A stretch of DNA of 54,859 nucleotides from an uncultured Clostridium sp. (GTDB lineage: Bacteria > Bacillota > Clostridia > TANB77 > CAG-508), in NCBI GenBank assembly GCA_900557045.1, contig USQY01000004.1, forward strand, positions 1 through 54,859. Reading direction: 5' to 3'. Positions 54,052 to 54,859 of the stretch are shown here, one piece after another. The first letter of the stretch is position 1; every line of letters starts with the position of its first letter. Both the position numbers and the translations under genes were made by a program. Below the pieces are notes generated by a model, which saw only the letters and a list, made by a program, of their open reading frames with translations, was not told where the DNA came from and did not search any database.

Positions 54052-54859
54052 TCACCTTTCTTTTTCATATCTTTTTTTATAATTTATTCCTACTTTGGCA
54101 CACAAAAAGTCATTGAAATCCTTTCCAATTTTAGGTGGATCATCAATGACTTCATATTGCTTTGGAAGAACAGTTTTAAGTGCCATTGTTGCTATTCTTC
54201 CTGCACTATCATTATCAAAATGCAGATATATTTTTTTAATATTTTGATTCTGATTTAGATAATAATTTAATGCTAGTGGTATCTTACTTTCATCAATTTT
54301 TTTAGCTGGTTGATAAACACCTGCTAGTGAAAGTAGGTTATCGTTATACCACTCTTTATCTTCTAATTTATTAAGTGTTGCGTATGACAAAAGGTCAATA
54401 GCACTTTCAAATAAATGAACCGTATCACTCTTTTCTAGTGAATCCAATTTAAAAGAAAATGCTTTATGACTTCCATAAGCGTCTTTCATATATCTACTGT
54501 TATTTGTTGCTCTGACTCCTGCATATCTTGGTACTTTATTTTTGTCATAGCCTACAAATACTACATTATGATTAGGTAAATCTTCATATATTAAACGATT
54601 ATCTATACACTCACTTATAATATCTTTATCAATTCCACGACCAATTAAATAACTCATAACTTTGTCTGTTGTAGTTGATTTCTTTGGCAAAATAAGTCTT
54701 ATATTTTGAACTTTTTTAGGTTGTTGATATACAACAGGTGGTCTATCATTCGAGTATCCTAAAATAGTTTCTACTGCCTGAATAAAAGTATATTCTCTAA
54801 CTTGAATTAAATATTCTAATGCAGTTTTTCCACCTATTCCTCTTGAAAACCAATACCAC
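54052..54859 (-). CDS. Toprim/DUF3991 primase-like protein, cut by the window edge
   Basis: Partial: the open frame continues past base 54859, so the N-terminus is missing. The visible DUF3991 part includes WYWFSRGIGGKTALEYLIQ. The toprim domain shows VHLFESAIDLLSYATL and KIYLHFDNDSAGRIATMALK, with its acidic metal-binding residues (E, DND), and ends DFNDFLC. Proteins of this class make primers or act as DNA-processing enzymes during ICE transfer. An ATG-like start at 54690 would ignore the clearly homologous upstream part. Confidence 0.88.
   Translation of the reverse strand, partial: WYWFSRGIGGKTALEYLIQVREYTFIQAVETILGYSNDRPPVVYQQPKKVQNIRLILPKKSTTTDKVMSYLIGRGIDKDIISECIDNRLIYEDLPNHNVVFVGYDKNKVPRYAGVRATNNSRYMKDAYGSHKAFSFKLDSLEKSDTVHLFESAIDLLSYATLNKLEDKEWYNDNLLSLAGVYQPAKKIDESKIPLALNYYLNQNQNIKKIYLHFDNDSAGRIATMALKTVLPKQYEVIDDPPKIGKDFNDFLCAKVGINYKKRYEKER

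Noticed and set aside
1..54859. tRNA or rRNA genes, or an ICE insertion in a tRNA
   Set aside because: No T-loop motif (GGTTCGAATCC-like) or rRNA stretch was seen on either strand.

Overview
The window looks like a very AT-rich, spore-forming member of the Clostridia, probably an uncultured gut-type lineage. SpoIIID and RimO point to a sporulating Firmicute. The conjugation genes are of the type found in Clostridioides difficile CTn/Tn1549-like elements. No rRNA, tRNA or CRISPR array was seen, so the species is not identified.

Layout. (1) About 1-13.3 kb reads as chromosome with accessory debris: rimO, a small zinc-ribbon gene and spoIIID, then a ParE/Phd toxin-antitoxin pair, a serine recombinase broken by one in-frame TGA, a membrane-anchored DNA-entry-type nuclease, a pRiA4b ORF-3 family protein, a frameshifted Schlafen/AlbA-type gene, a frameshifted MazF-like gene, two tandem candidate small RNA genes, and a group with RibD-like reductase, AraC/GyrI regulator, SPL-type radical SAM protein and a VOC gene broken by a TAG. 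At least five genes here carry disablements. (2) About 13.3-54.9 kb is one large integrative conjugative element (ICE), almost wholly on the minus strand. It ends at a large serine recombinase at 13.4-15.2 kb and runs off the right edge.

Within the ICE, from right to left: a toprim/DUF3991 primase-like gene (cut by the window edge), an XRE regulator with a Cys-rich tail, a candidate oriT, a DUF3789 protein and MobC. Next comes inserted cargo (a small ORF, an SdpR/SdpI-like pair and an IS110 element with a candidate bridge RNA), then the relaxase, PcfB, an ArdC-like protein, the coupling protein VirD4, a VirB2-like pilin, a TrbL-like channel, PrgI, VirB4 and a C39-type peptidase. YolD and a Y-family polymerase (UmuC type) follow. 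Then come two unknown genes, an XRE gene, a membrane-tethered receiver-like protein, and a complete type 1 BREX phage-defence operon (brxA-brxB-brxC-pglX-pglZ-brxL). The recombination end has a sigma-like regulator, a MazF-type gene, small ORFs and the recombinase.

The most notable points are these. The BREX operon carries four extra genes, all predicted to be membrane-associated: an 80-aa one-pass protein between brxB and brxC, a 150-aa multi-pass protein between brxC and pglX, and a membrane-anchored SWIM zinc-finger protein plus a 52-aa hydrophobic peptide after brxL. A strong intrinsic terminator closes the operon, and two 10-bp direct repeats 32 bp apart precede it. The integration end of the ICE also holds two regions that look like structured RNA. 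One, at about 16.24-16.47 kb, has GNRA and UNCG tetraloop hairpins and lies upstream of the MazF-type gene. The other, at about 17.15-17.45 kb, has its own promoter, a predicted pseudoknot and a terminator, and sits ahead of the sigma-like gene. All calls are from reading the sequence; no database search was run.
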